Positions 1-7,831 are shown, numbered from the stretch's first letter. The stretch is DNA of 25,166 nucleotides from M55B167 sp046482825 (GCA_046482825.1 JAWOEI010000043.1:1-25166); one strand, 5' to 3'. Notes: generated by a model not told the origin, from the letters alone. Translations and numbers: made by a program.

Positions 1-30
1 CCAATCTGATTGATAAACTGGTAATTTTTC

Positions 31-219
31 ATAGGTCCTACTTGTTGGGCAAAGACAAACATGTTTGTCCTTAGAAAACATGTTGTCGTTTGGTAATTTG
101 TAGGCTTGGCGGCGTCTCGCCATAGTTCCGCTTGCGGGACGACGGCGGATGCCCTCACCGGGCGTTGGTGCGCCGGGTGGGGCACCCGGCCTACAGTTGC
201 GCGGTCGCGAATCGAGCCT
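31..219 (+). repeat. Mosaic dispersed repeat, copy 1
   Basis: This segment recurs in inverted orientation at about 15385-15511. Both share a block with the CCTACTTGT and GGGCAAAGACAAACATG words, then TTGTCGTTTGGTAA, a GTAGG...GGCGGCGTC block and the GGTGCGCCGGGTG hairpin. Copy 1 has two extra pieces. The first is about 19 bp that completes the perfect 16-bp palindrome GACAAACATGTTTGTC (54-69). The second is about 41 bp around 112-153 (TTCCGCTTGCGGGACGACGG). The second piece also occurs near 6291-6357 and, degenerately, at 24972-25011 and 620-648. It encodes no recognisable protein. It is a noncoding dispersed repeat of unknown mobility. Confidence 0.8.
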
Positions 220-356
220 AGTCGCAAGTTGGTGCGCCGGGTGGGGCACCCGGCCTACAGTTGCGCGGTCGCGGATCGAGCCTAGTCGCAAGTTGGTGCG
301 CCGGGTGGGGCACCCGGCCTACAGTTGCGCGGTCGCAGATCGAGCTTAGTCGCAAG
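165..356 (+). repeat. Three 64-bp tandem repeats with REP-like hairpins
   Basis: Three consecutive 64-bp units (165-228, 229-292, 293-356) are almost identical and differ only at a few bases near the ATCGAGCC word. Each holds a perfect 8-bp stem with a 3-base loop, GCCGGGTG-GGG-CACCCGGC, at 172-190, 236-254 and 300-318. A single inverted unit lies at 15409-15427. The hairpin resembles bacterial REP-type palindromes in form. No RAYT/TnpA-REP transposase is in the window. Short open frames across the array are repeat-encoded and not credible genes. Confidence 0.93.
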
Positions 357-649
357 TCTATCAAATCACCACAGAAACGAAAAGAGCTATCAGCGAAAAA
401 TTATGCAGAGTCCGAACATTCCAAGAGTGAGGTTATAGCCGTCTCCTTCTGGAGATCTGCTCTTGCCTATTTGCGGCTCACTCCGTGGTATCGTTTCGTC
501 ATTGGAAAAAAGCTCCCACGTCTCGAGATTTTCAGCGCTTTTGCATGAAGCAAAGGTGAACGGCAGATGCCGGGCAGTGTTCAGGTCACCCGTCCAGTTG
601 CGGTAGCGGAGCAAACCGTACGCCTGCGGGACGAAAGCGCCCTCAAGCG
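357..649. other. Intergenic stretch without a supportable gene
   Basis: No open frame here has a convincing ribosome binding site, signal peptide or recognisable family motif on either strand. The only feature I can support is a short degenerate match to the dispersed repeat at about 620-648 (CGCCTGCGGGACGAAAGCG), just before the end of the broken minus-strand gene. It may be decayed coding sequence, but I cannot assign an origin. Confidence 0.5.
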
Positions 650-1073
650 TTACATCACCGGCTGCATCGAGATCAACTCGTCGGGGATAACACCAGCGTA
701 GCCCTCAACCCGAATGTTGCCGGTAAAATCATCCATATCAAAATCAACACCCCCCGAACTCCAGCTGGCTGTTGTGAAAGTAGCGCCAATAGATGTGTTG
801 TTATAAAGTGATCTGGCGGTTTCTTTACTGGCGATGCCTCCCCCATCTTTCCACCAGTCAAATTCGCGTTCATGCTCGCACCTTCCTTCAAATGAATGAA
901 GTGGTGGAAGGTGAAATCACCTTCGAATCGATATTCAGTATTTCGTTCACAACAATCGCATCGTAAGATACATCCGCGGTGATGTTGTTTGTCTCGCCGA
1001 CATCCACAAAAAGATCCGCAGCCATCCCTGTCAGTGCCGCGCACATCATGCCCGCAGACACGACATCCCGCAT
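650..1073 (-). pseudogene. Frameshifted remnant of a secreted hypothetical protein
   Basis: On the minus strand a purine-rich GGAGG stretch sits just before an ATG at 1073. It opens a signal-peptide-like start (MRDVVSAGMMCAALTGMAAD) followed by FVDVGETNNITADVSYDAIV, which reads like the beginning of a surface or beta-rich protein. That frame stops at 888. A second frame continues plausibly across about 810-890 (LKEGASMNANLTGGKMGE). A third frame then runs to a TAA at 650-652, ending with DFTGNIRVEGYAGVIPDEL. The protein-like character moves through all three frames, which suggests at least two indels. I do not recognise the family. The alternative is that only the first 60 or so residues are expressed. 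Confidence 0.5.
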
Positions 1074-1199
1074 CCCCCTCCGGCTCACTTTGTTTTTATA
1101 ACAGGAGTCGATTTGACAGCGGCTGATATACATCCGCTCTGTACTGCGATCTGCTTGAAATGATTCTGCAGTGCCTGCATATCAAGCACTTGCAGAGTA

Positions 1200-3626
1200 T
1201 CACTCTAAGATAAAATCCTGTTCCCTCGGCTGGTCGCCCCACTGATAGGGACCGAAAACATGTTGTTGTGCTCCGCTGATCACTTCAATCGTATAGCTTG
1301 CTTCGCCGTTTTGTGCCGGAGTGTCGGTGATGAGAAAAAAGTTTCCCTCCGCATCTGTCTGGGTAGATTGCCCGTCCAGACCGGTGCTTACCAAAGCCCC
1401 CGCCACGGCCACAGTCCTGCCGGAATCATTCCATACAGTGCCATGGACAGAGATATGCGGTGTCAAATCCTCATCACAGGAACACTCCCGCAGCCGGTAG
1501 AAGCGCGATTTCAGATAACATGCATCAACATCCTGAAAACCGGAGCTTCCACTCCAGATTCCGCTGAGAGGTGTCCATCTCTTCAGGTCGGAGGACACAT
1601 CAAGCGCATACCAGCCGCCCTCGTACAGTTCACTGAAAGCAAGCTGCATTGAAACACCAGACCGTTCAATATTAACGATAGACGGCCATTCCGCCTGTCC
1701 GCCAGTCGTTATCGTAAATTTAGTCGAGCTTTCAAAACCTGCGGCCCCCATAACTCCAGAATAAATATTCTCATTCCAATCCGTAATGCGCACAAAGAAC
1801 AGGCGCACTTCATACACCCGGCCGGGCCGCAGCGTATCGGGGGGAATTTCATATTCTGTTCCGCTTATCATATCAGAGCCTTCTATCCACAAAACTTCGT
1901 TGCCGAACTGATCGTTAATTTCCAATTCAATGAAACCGGCACCGGTCTGCGGCACGCTACTCCAGCCCGGCAAAGCGTTCCACTGTATCTTTGCCGACGT
2001 GGCGGGATCAATCCCCTGCAGTCCGGAAAGATTTGTAATGGTTGGAGCCGCAGGATACTGATTTGTCTCACCGAGGCTCAGAATGATGTTTTGCAAACCG
2101 TCTGCGATACCGTCAACGGCGAATTTATAATCGCCATTGGGATAAAACCGGTCGAAATCGGTTTGCGACCCGTATTCGCCCGGTGCTTCGTATTCGTCAC
2201 CACTCCACGGGTCCGGATAGAGCGGGCTGCTGCGTCCATCGGCAAGAGAAGTCACTGAGGATGATTTCAGACGGTTTACAGCCATCGTCTCGATCTCGAC
2301 AGCGGCCTCATAGCGACCATCCGAAATCGGTGCCGCCGAGTTCGTCTGTACAAAGAAGCGGGTTTTCAGGAGTGAGACCATCTCGATATCAGGTGGTGTT
2401 TCAGGCTCCTCTATTCCGGTGCGGAAGCCCCCTGCAGGCATACCCTCAAGCGGAAAATCGGCTGCATCCTTGAATTCAGCCAGATTGAGTGTCCAGCCTA
2501 TTTCACTGTCAACCGGAAATGCTGAGGAAAATTCGCACAGCAGCATGGAATTGCTGTTCGTCCAGTAGTATGAGAATGTGCCGGTACTCAACGGACCGCC
2601 ATTTTCAGTCCAGCTGATGGAAATATAGGCAGGATTCATGGAATGACTGAAATGAAAGGCCACCACAGAATCGCGTGAGACCCATTCCGTACCGTCGGCT
2701 GGATTGGCTCTTAGAAATTCGCATCCCAGCGGTTCTCCCGGCAGTGAAGCTGTGCGTATCAGAAAGCCGGTCAGTTTGTAGTAAGCCGCCACGTAAAGCG
2801 CGGAGGAGGTTTCCGTATCCGCAACGTGAATAAACAAAATTTCGCCCTGATAATCGCATCCCGGTTCCAGGACACCGGCAGGAATCCATGTTTCCGTCAC
2901 AGTGCCGTTCAAAGCCTCGGGCGTTCCCGGCAGGCCGCTCTGATAAACTGTTTCCCCTTCATTTTCACCACTGCATGATTCAATACGTAAAAGAATGAAG
3001 TCGTCACTGCTGCCGCCCATCGGAGTCCACTGCACACTCGTATCTGTTGAAGCATCCGCAGATTGCAGGGCGACAAAATTTGTAACCTGCGGCACAGGCG
3101 GATAACTGCCGCCTGTCAGCGATAAAGTCACAGGAGACAATGCGCCGTCCGCCGCACCGGTAAATGAGAAAGTATAATTCCCGTCAGGCCAGACCTGATT
3201 CAGCTCCAGAGGTGATGATGCCCCCGATTCCAGCCCCAGATCAGTATCCTCCTGATCCTCACCACCTGCAAGTGACATCACTTCACCTCCCGGCGTAGTG
3301 AGGCTTCCGGCGATCAGAGAGCCCGGCTGTACCCCGGAGCCAAAAGCCTCAAAGACAAAAACCGGTTCTTCATGCTCACCTTCGTTCTGTACCTCACCGG
3401 TGCTATACCAGGCATTCCACTCTCCCAGCGCAACATTATCAGCACTCGTCTGAGCGAACTCCTGCCCTTTGAGAACAGCAGCAAACCCAAGGTCTCCTGC
3501 ATACGAAACAGGAACAAACAAGAGCTCTGATGTAAAAACCACACCACCAGCAATCCATGACGTAAAAAGCATGTTGCATGACAGACGCTCAATTAAAGTA
3601 CGTGCATACTTATATCTGACATTCAT
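1200..3626 (-). CDS. Large secreted multidomain protein with duplicated beta modules
   Basis: This is an 808-residue exported protein of unknown function. AGGGAG lies 6 nt before the ATG at 3626. The hydrophobic stretch at residues 19-42 ends in VSYA-GD, a good signal peptidase site. Met19 is an alternative start. Two related modules are visible: residues about 145-290 (WPDGNYTFSFTGAADG, then PPVPQVTNF) and about 495-640 (YPNGDYKFAVDGIADG, then PAAPTITNL). Between them, at about 305-405, is an Ig-like region resembling SbsA-type Big_5 domains (ANPADGTEWVSRDSVVAFHF). Residues 665-715 carry the SSDLKRWTPL...FYRLRE pattern common in PVC secreted proteins. Residues 724-808 resemble a carboxypeptidase-regulatory beta sandwich (AVAGALVSTG...TDAEGNFFL). 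No enzyme motif was found, so a surface, binding or structural role is likely. It is divergent from the membrane protein gene. Confidence 0.85.
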   Translation of the reverse strand: MNVRYKYARTLIERLSCNMLFTSWIAGGVVFTSELLFVPVSYAGDLGFAAVLKGQEFAQTSADNVALGEWNAWYSTGEVQNEGEHEEPVFVFEAFGSGVQPGSLIAGSLTTPGGEVMSLAGGEDQEDTDLGLESGASSPLELNQVWPDGNYTFSFTGAADGALSPVTLSLTGGSYPPVPQVTNFVALQSADASTDTSVQWTPMGGSSDDFILLRIESCSGENEGETVYQSGLPGTPEALNGTVTETWIPAGVLEPGCDYQGEILFIHVADTETSSALYVAAYYKLTGFLIRTASLPGEPLGCEFLRANPADGTEWVSRDSVVAFHFSHSMNPAYISISWTENGGPLSTGTFSYYWTNSNSMLLCEFSSAFPVDSEIGWTLNLAEFKDAADFPLEGMPAGGFRTGIEEPETPPDIEMVSLLKTRFFVQTNSAAPISDGRYEAAVEIETMAVNRLKSSSVTSLADGRSSPLYPDPWSGDEYEAPGEYGSQTDFDRFYPNGDYKFAVDGIADGLQNIILSLGETNQYPAAPTITNLSGLQGIDPATSAKIQWNALPGWSSVPQTGAGFIELEINDQFGNEVLWIEGSDMISGTEYEIPPDTLRPGRVYEVRLFFVRITDWNENIYSGVMGAAGFESSTKFTITTGGQAEWPSIVNIERSGVSMQLAFSELYEGGWYALDVSSDLKRWTPLSGIWSGSSGFQDVDACYLKSRFYRLRECSCDEDLTPHISVHGTVWNDSGRTVAVAGALVSTGLDGQSTQTDAEGNFFLITDTPAQNGEASYTIEVISGAQQHVFGPYQWGDQPREQDFILE

Positions 3627-3737
3627 ATCACTCTCCCTGAATAAAGCTTAAAAAAATGTCTCTGAATGAATAACAAAAAAGATCAGTGACAATCCATTGG
3701 AGTGAACAACAATAATCGATCACCTCTGATGAGATAT

Positions 3738-3767
3738 ATTATGCGTACCGGGAACGGAATGAGTCAA
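3738..3767 (-). promoter_or_regulatory. Sigma-70-type promoter for the 808-residue protein
   Basis: Read on the minus strand, TTGACT (3767-3762) and CATAAT (3743-3738) are separated by 18 bp. They match 5/6 positions of each consensus hexamer. The site points towards the ATG at 3626, giving a leader of about 105 nt. This is a visual match only. Confidence 0.5.
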
Positions 3768-3788
3768 CAGGAATTTCTGAAGTTTTAT

Positions 3789-3817
3789 TTGAAATATTTT
3801 TTTAAAGCCACTAGTAT
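3789..3817 (+). promoter_or_regulatory. Sigma-70-type promoter for the membrane protein/protease unit
   Basis: TTGAAA (3789-3794) and TAGTAT (3812-3817) are separated by 17 bp in an AT-rich stretch. They would start transcription near 3824, about 80 nt before the ATG at 3905. Together with the minus-strand promoter at 3738-3767 this makes the interval a divergent promoter region. Confidence 0.5.
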
Positions 3818-3904
3818 TACGGTCTATTAAACGGCAAACCAGAACACGAGGACTTTCGGGTTTTTCCGCTTTCAATGTTTAATTTCGTTATTAATAGGAC
3901 AAAA

Positions 3905-4531
3905 ATGGCTAACTTACGTCGTTATTTCGACCCTGTAATTGTGCGAATGGCAGTATATGCCGGACTTCTCGCCTTAATTACAGTGGCTTTTCTGCACTTG
4001 CCGACTAAATCGTTCCGCGAAGACAGCATTGTGGAATGGATTCAGTTCTCCTTTTTGTTCCTTGCCGCGGGTATGTTTTTATTCGCAGGTGTTAAAAACA
4101 GAACACACAGTGCGCTTTCATACATAATTGCCTTGTTTTTTCTGATCGCCTGCATGCGTGAATGCGACCGGTTCTTTGACCGGCTGATATGCGACGGTTT
4201 CTGGAAAATACCGGTTAGTGTCCTTGTTACTGCAATAATAACGCTTATTTTTTTACAAACCCGGAATGTAATTGACTCCACACGCACGGTAATCAACTGG
4301 CGTGCTTTCGGCATGCTGGCCTCGGGATTTATGGTCTTGCTTTTCTCACGTATTTTCGGACACAATAATTTCTGGTCGGATCTGATCGGCCCTAAAAATC
4401 AGAGAACCGTCCTGCGTGTAATTGAAGAGGGTGTTGAATTTCTGGCTTATTTTATATTTCTTGCCGGATCCGTGGAATACGCCATCAAAACGCTGGAGAC
4501 AGAAGACAACAGCTGTTCACACACAAAATAA
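3905..4531 (+). CDS. Six-helix integral membrane protein, unknown function
   Basis: This 208-residue protein has six predicted membrane segments. They include, in order, VYAGLLALITVAFLHL, FSFLFLAAGMFLFAGV, IIALFFLIACM, VSVLVTAIITLIFL, FGMLASGFMVLLF and FLAYFIFLAGSV. Charged residues sit at the membrane edges, notably MRECDRFFDR after helix 3 and VIEEGVEF before helix 6. I chose the ATG at 3905 because AGGAC lies 5 nt upstream. An in-frame ATG at 3875 would add ten residues but has no ribosome binding site. The next gene starts 72 nt downstream on the same strand, so co-transcription with the exported protease-like protein is likely. I do not recognise the family and see no transporter or enzyme signature. 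Confidence 0.8.
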   Translation: MANLRRYFDPVIVRMAVYAGLLALITVAFLHLPTKSFREDSIVEWIQFSFLFLAAGMFLFAGVKNRTHSALSYIIALFFLIACMRECDRFFDRLICDGFWKIPVSVLVTAIITLIFLQTRNVIDSTRTVINWRAFGMLASGFMVLLFSRIFGHNNFWSDLIGPKNQRTVLRVIEEGVEFLAYFIFLAGSVEYAIKTLETEDNSCSHTK

Positions 4532-4603
4532 AGTTATAACAGCTGGCGTTGTAATGAAATCGCATATAGCCATGCAAAAAACCATATCAGCAAAACAGCA
4601 ATC

Positions 4604-6250
4604 ATGAAACATGATATGTTCATACATTTATCGACGCCGATTATTGCAGTTTTCACCTATCTGTTCTGCTGTTTCAGCATTCAGTCGGCACCAAGTTTCA
4701 GAGCTGACAGAGTGTACCCCGGCATGGGTCTTAAAATGCGGGTTCTGGGCAACTCACACCCGGTGGCATTGCCGCAACCCAAAACATATATCTACACTTT
4801 AACCCGGGGTGACACTGTGAAAAAGCAGAGGCGGTTCAACCCCTTCGAACTCTGGTATGCGGATCAGCATTGCGGAACATGGCGTGATAATAACGGGAAT
4901 ACAATGATCATAGGTCGGATTTCAAAACACCTTCCTCAATTCGCCCTGGAACATGTACCCCGCGGACAGTATGAGAAGGCTCTCAATTCGGAAATAAACA
5001 AAATCAATCCGCATGATGAATTATCCCTGATTCAATGGGTCGGACATTTTGCGGAATGCCGCCCGAGAAAAGCTGTCAAACTGCGGACCGCATTCAACTT
5101 CAATCTGCATTCGGCTGAATTTGTGCCGGTAAACGAAAGCAACCCGCTTGTATATCTTTTCCGGGTGAATATCCATACCCCGGCAGGAAGACGGGTGCCT
5201 TCGAACTGGTTCTGCGCTGTTATTGATGTGCAAGACGGAAGCTCCCTGAAAAAATGCCGCAAGGTATTTGAAAGCCAGTTTCTCGGCAAAGTTTCAGCCG
5301 CTCCTCAAACCCGCACTTCAACAGCTGCGGACACCGGATCGAAAAAACTCAGAACATCCCTGAAAGGCAGCGGTGATAAGATTTCCGACAACCCCGCGAG
5401 GGAAGCCGCACGGAAGTCCATTGCCAATATGAAAGACTGGTGGTACGCGGAAACCGAGGAATATATATTTCTCTCCGACCTGCGCAGTTCCGCAGGAAAA
5501 TCGCTGGTGCGATATATGCAGAAGAACATACCGCACCTACGTGAAGCGTTTCAGACTCTGGTTCCCCCCTTCGATCCGATCACAGAGACAAGCGTTGTCA
5601 GAATTTTCGAAAATCCCGATGAATACAAACAGTATGTGGGAACAGAGCTCGGGTGGAGTATAGGTTTATGGTCATCGATGAGACGCGAACTGATAATCCT
5701 GTCACAGGGAAATGATCATGACAAAACCCTTGAAATTATTCAGCATGAGGGTTTTCATCAGTATCTTTTCCACTCCTGTAACATGGCGCATAACCTTCCC
5801 TGGTTCAATGAAGGCCATGCATGTTTCTTTGAAAGCGCGGAGATAAACAGACGCGGAGATGTGAATATTCCTGAAAATTCACGGGTGAATTTTCTGTTAC
5901 GCAACATGGATGAAGCAACCCGCAACATACCGGACGTTCTGAAAATGGATCATACGTCCTTTTACAATCCAGTGCGGGAAAAACGCGCTCTCAACTATAC
6001 AACAGCCTGGGCACTTATCTATTACCTGCACAAAGGTGCTCCGCTGATGCGTCCCAATCCCTACAGAGACATCCTCCCGAAATATCTCCGGAAACTTCAG
6101 AAGAGCCGCAATCCCCATGTGGCCACAATCGCGGCTTTTGAACGAATAGACATAGAACGGTTTCAGGAACGGTTCTCTGATTTCTGGAAACACAAGCGAT
6201 CCCGAGGCCGCCGCTATGACCCGCTGGCAAGACGTCACAGCAGGTTTTAG
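4604..6250 (+). CDS. Exported HEXXH putative metalloprotease (DUF1570-like)
   Basis: The protein has 548 residues with an N-terminal signal peptide (hydrophobic residues 11-29, cleavage near IQSA-PS). Its C-terminal half (about 275-535) resembles DUF1570-type gluzincin domains. HEGFH at residues 381-385 is an HEXXH zinc motif, and the downstream LPWFNEGHACFFE places Glu403 as a likely third zinc ligand. Residues 1-230 form an unrecognised N-terminal region, and 230-275 look like a low-complexity linker. No Shine-Dalgarno sequence is evident before the ATG at 4604, and Met5 is an alternative start. The gene lies 72 nt after the membrane protein gene. I expect a periplasmic or envelope peptidase of unknown substrate. 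Peptidase activity is inferred from the motif only. Confidence 0.82.
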   Translation: MKHDMFIHLSTPIIAVFTYLFCCFSIQSAPSFRADRVYPGMGLKMRVLGNSHPVALPQPKTYIYTLTRGDTVKKQRRFNPFELWYADQHCGTWRDNNGNTMIIGRISKHLPQFALEHVPRGQYEKALNSEINKINPHDELSLIQWVGHFAECRPRKAVKLRTAFNFNLHSAEFVPVNESNPLVYLFRVNIHTPAGRRVPSNWFCAVIDVQDGSSLKKCRKVFESQFLGKVSAAPQTRTSTAADTGSKKLRTSLKGSGDKISDNPAREAARKSIANMKDWWYAETEEYIFLSDLRSSAGKSLVRYMQKNIPHLREAFQTLVPPFDPITETSVVRIFENPDEYKQYVGTELGWSIGLWSSMRRELIILSQGNDHDKTLEIIQHEGFHQYLFHSCNMAHNLPWFNEGHACFFESAEINRRGDVNIPENSRVNFLLRNMDEATRNIPDVLKMDHTSFYNPVREKRALNYTTAWALIYYLHKGAPLMRPNPYRDILPKYLRKLQKSRNPHVATIAAFERIDIERFQERFSDFWKHKRSRGRRYDPLARRHSRF

Positions 6251-6290
6251 AATCGGATACGGGATGCGAGATCTTTTGCTGTGGGGTCGG

Positions 6291-6357
6291 CGGTCGGCGG
6301 CGTCGCACCGTAATTCCGCTTGCAGGACGACGGCGAATGTGCTCTGGAGTGCGCCGG
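6291..6357 (+). repeat. Mosaic dispersed repeat, copy 3 (partial)
   Basis: The string GGCGGCGTC (6296-6304), then CCGTAATTCCGCTTGCAGGA, CGACGGCGAATG and GTGCGCCGG follow the same order as bases 109-175 of copy 1 with scattered differences. It includes the module that copy 2 lacks. It lies between the protease gene and the convergent regulator gene. Confidence 0.7.
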
Positions 6358-6441
6358 AACATCACCGCAGGTGAGGCAACAAGCGGAGAAAGTATTGATT
6401 TTGCGCTCTTGTGATTAACCAGGTTCGATTCCGACTGATTT

Positions 6442-7647
6442 TCAATTCTCTTGCGCTTCAGCACGGAACTGTGTCATCGTCTGTCCGAAGCGTTTCCTGA
6501 AAATGCGCCCCAGATGTGTCTGACTGCGAAAACCGCAGACCTTTGTCAAGTCACTGAGTTTGCGGTCAGTTTCCGCCAGAAGCGCTTTGAGACGCTCAAA
6601 TCTGACGTGTTCAATCTCTTCGTGCAAGGTTCTGCCTGTCGCATTGCGGAAACGGGTTTCAATCGCGCGCCGGGAAAGTCCGACCGCCTTTGCCACATCT
6701 GAAACGTAAAGCTGCGGATCCGTTACATTCATACGGATAAAACTCAAAGCACGCGCGACACGCTGATCTGCAACAGCCATCCACTCAGTTGACTGACGTG
6801 TCACCACCCGTGTCGGCTCAATAAGAAACTCTTTTTTGCGCAGCTTCTTTCCCTGCATCAAAGCATCCAGATGAGCTGCAATTTTATAGCCGGCAGTTCT
6901 TGTTTTACAGTGAATACTGGAGAGAGTGGGAACGCTAGCCTCACACACCCATTCATCGTCGTCCACTCCCAGTACGGCAATGTCATCGGGCACGGCAATG
7001 CCCGCATCAAGACAGGCGTCCAGCACCTGCTTGCCCCGCCTGTCGTTGGGAGCAAAAAGAGCTATGGGCTTGGGAAGTTTCTTCAGCCAGGCCTCCATGC
7101 GCGGACGCTCACAGGCCCAGTCACGCTGTTCCCTGCGTGTGCAGGCCCCGTAAATGTGACACTCGTGGTATCCCGCTTCCTGCAGTCTCCCGCAAAAGCT
7201 ATTCCGCCTTTCGACAGACCAGTAGGTTTCATCGTGTGTATCACCGACAAAAGCGAACTGTGTGTAATAGCGGTCCAGATAGTATTCTGCCGCCATACGT
7301 CCGACAGCATCTGAATCCCAGAGGACACAGGAATACGGAAAAAGAGGATAATCCGGCTGGCGCATGGGATGCGGCTGCAACAGCACCACAACAGGAACAC
7401 CGGTTGCAGCTATAGTTTCGGCTTCTTTAAAAGAATGATAATCAGCGGCAATGATACCGTCACACCCCCATTCCTTCAGATTCTGCAACTTATAGGTCCA
7501 CGGCCTTTTCTCCTGCTGATATATACGCCAGGGACCGTGCTCCTGCGCATACTGCAGAACCCCCTGCAGCATCTCGTGCAGTCCCTGAACAATGATTGAT
7601 GTCAGAATCACGACATGTGGGAAATCAATATTTTTTTTTGCAGTCAT
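6442..7647 (-). CDS. XylR-type LacI/AraC fusion transcriptional regulator
   Basis: This 401-residue cytosolic regulator has a periplasmic-binding-protein-like sugar sensor at about residues 10-282 and an AraC-type double helix-turn-helix at about 295-398. The sensor shows the LacI-family pattern VLGVDDDEW...PTLSSI (225-245). The DNA-binding part contains VSDVAKAVGLSRRAIETRF and, as the second helix-turn-helix, LSDLTKVCGFRSQTHLGRIF. The length and order match E. coli XylR (about 392 residues), which activates xylose genes. The ligand here is unknown and I infer a sugar of the adjacent locus. The gene is divergent from the LamG/hydrolase/transporter run, as expected for a local activator. The ribosome binding site before the ATG at 7647 is weak. 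Confidence 0.92.
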   Translation of the reverse strand: MTAKKNIDFPHVVILTSIIVQGLHEMLQGVLQYAQEHGPWRIYQQEKRPWTYKLQNLKEWGCDGIIAADYHSFKEAETIAATGVPVVVLLQPHPMRQPDYPLFPYSCVLWDSDAVGRMAAEYYLDRYYTQFAFVGDTHDETYWSVERRNSFCGRLQEAGYHECHIYGACTRREQRDWACERPRMEAWLKKLPKPIALFAPNDRRGKQVLDACLDAGIAVPDDIAVLGVDDDEWVCEASVPTLSSIHCKTRTAGYKIAAHLDALMQGKKLRKKEFLIEPTRVVTRQSTEWMAVADQRVARALSFIRMNVTDPQLYVSDVAKAVGLSRRAIETRFRNATGRTLHEEIEHVRFERLKALLAETDRKLSDLTKVCGFRSQTHLGRIFRKRFGQTMTQFRAEAQEN

Positions 7648-7673
7648 AAAACTTACAATTCACCCTCGCAACT

Positions 7674-7701
7674 TCTTGTTCTCTGTTCTCTGTTCTTTGT
7701 T
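7674..7701. repeat. Heptamer microsatellite in the regulator leader
   Basis: The heptamer TGTTCTC is repeated about three times (TTGTTCTCTGTTCTCTGTTC and a degenerate copy). It falls within the inferred 5' leader of the regulator mRNA, between the promoter at 7710-7738 and the start codon at 7647. Slippage here would change leader length, not the protein. Confidence 0.6.
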
Positions 7702-7709
7702 CACTTACG

Positions 7710-7738
7710 AGATTAGCAAGAGACAATAAACCTGTCAA
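7710..7738 (-). promoter_or_regulatory. Consensus sigma-70 promoter for the XylR-like regulator
   Basis: On the minus strand a perfect TTGACA (7738-7733) is followed after exactly 17 bp by TAATCT (7715-7710). Transcription would start near 7703, giving a leader of about 55 nt. This is the strongest promoter match I noticed in the window. Confidence 0.65.
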
Positions 7739-7749
7739 CAACCCATCTG

Positions 7750-7778
7750 CGCAAAAGGTACAAAAAAGATACGCAAAA
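7750..7778. promoter_or_regulatory. Candidate operator: CGCAAAA direct repeats
   Basis: CGCAAAA occurs at 7750-7756 and again at 7772-7778. The 22-bp spacing is about two helical turns, and both lie on the same strand. AraC/XylR-type regulators typically bind direct repeats about 21-22 bp apart next to the -35 box. Here the downstream repeat ends 6 bp before the -35-like TCGACA of the plus-strand promoter. Assignment to the adjacent regulator is inference from spacing and position. Confidence 0.45.
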
Positions 7779-7784
7779 AACATA

Positions 7785-7812
7785 TCGACAAAAACAGAAA
7801 ATCGCCTATATT
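7785..7812 (+). promoter_or_regulatory. Promoter for the glycan-utilisation run
   Basis: TCGACA (7785-7790) and TATATT (7807-7812) are separated by 16 bp. They point towards the strong ribosome binding site AAGGAGG at 7820-7826. A slightly weak -35 box next to candidate activator repeats fits an activated promoter. Confidence 0.45.
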
Positions 7813-7831
7813 GGAAGTTAAGGAGGCTTAT

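Noticed and set aside
149..349. Open frame of 66 codons across the tandem repeats
   Set aside because: It is produced by three GC-rich 64-bp units without stops. The peptide is the repeated translation of noncoding hairpins and has no supported start.
165..356. Possible CRISPR array
   Set aside because: The whole 64-bp unit is repeated with no variable spacers, and no cas gene is nearby.
6418..6442. GGTTCGATTCC resembling a tRNA T-loop
   Set aside because: The flanking bases do not form the 5-bp T stem, and no anticodon arm, D arm or acceptor stem can be built upstream. At most a chance match or a tiny tRNA remnant.
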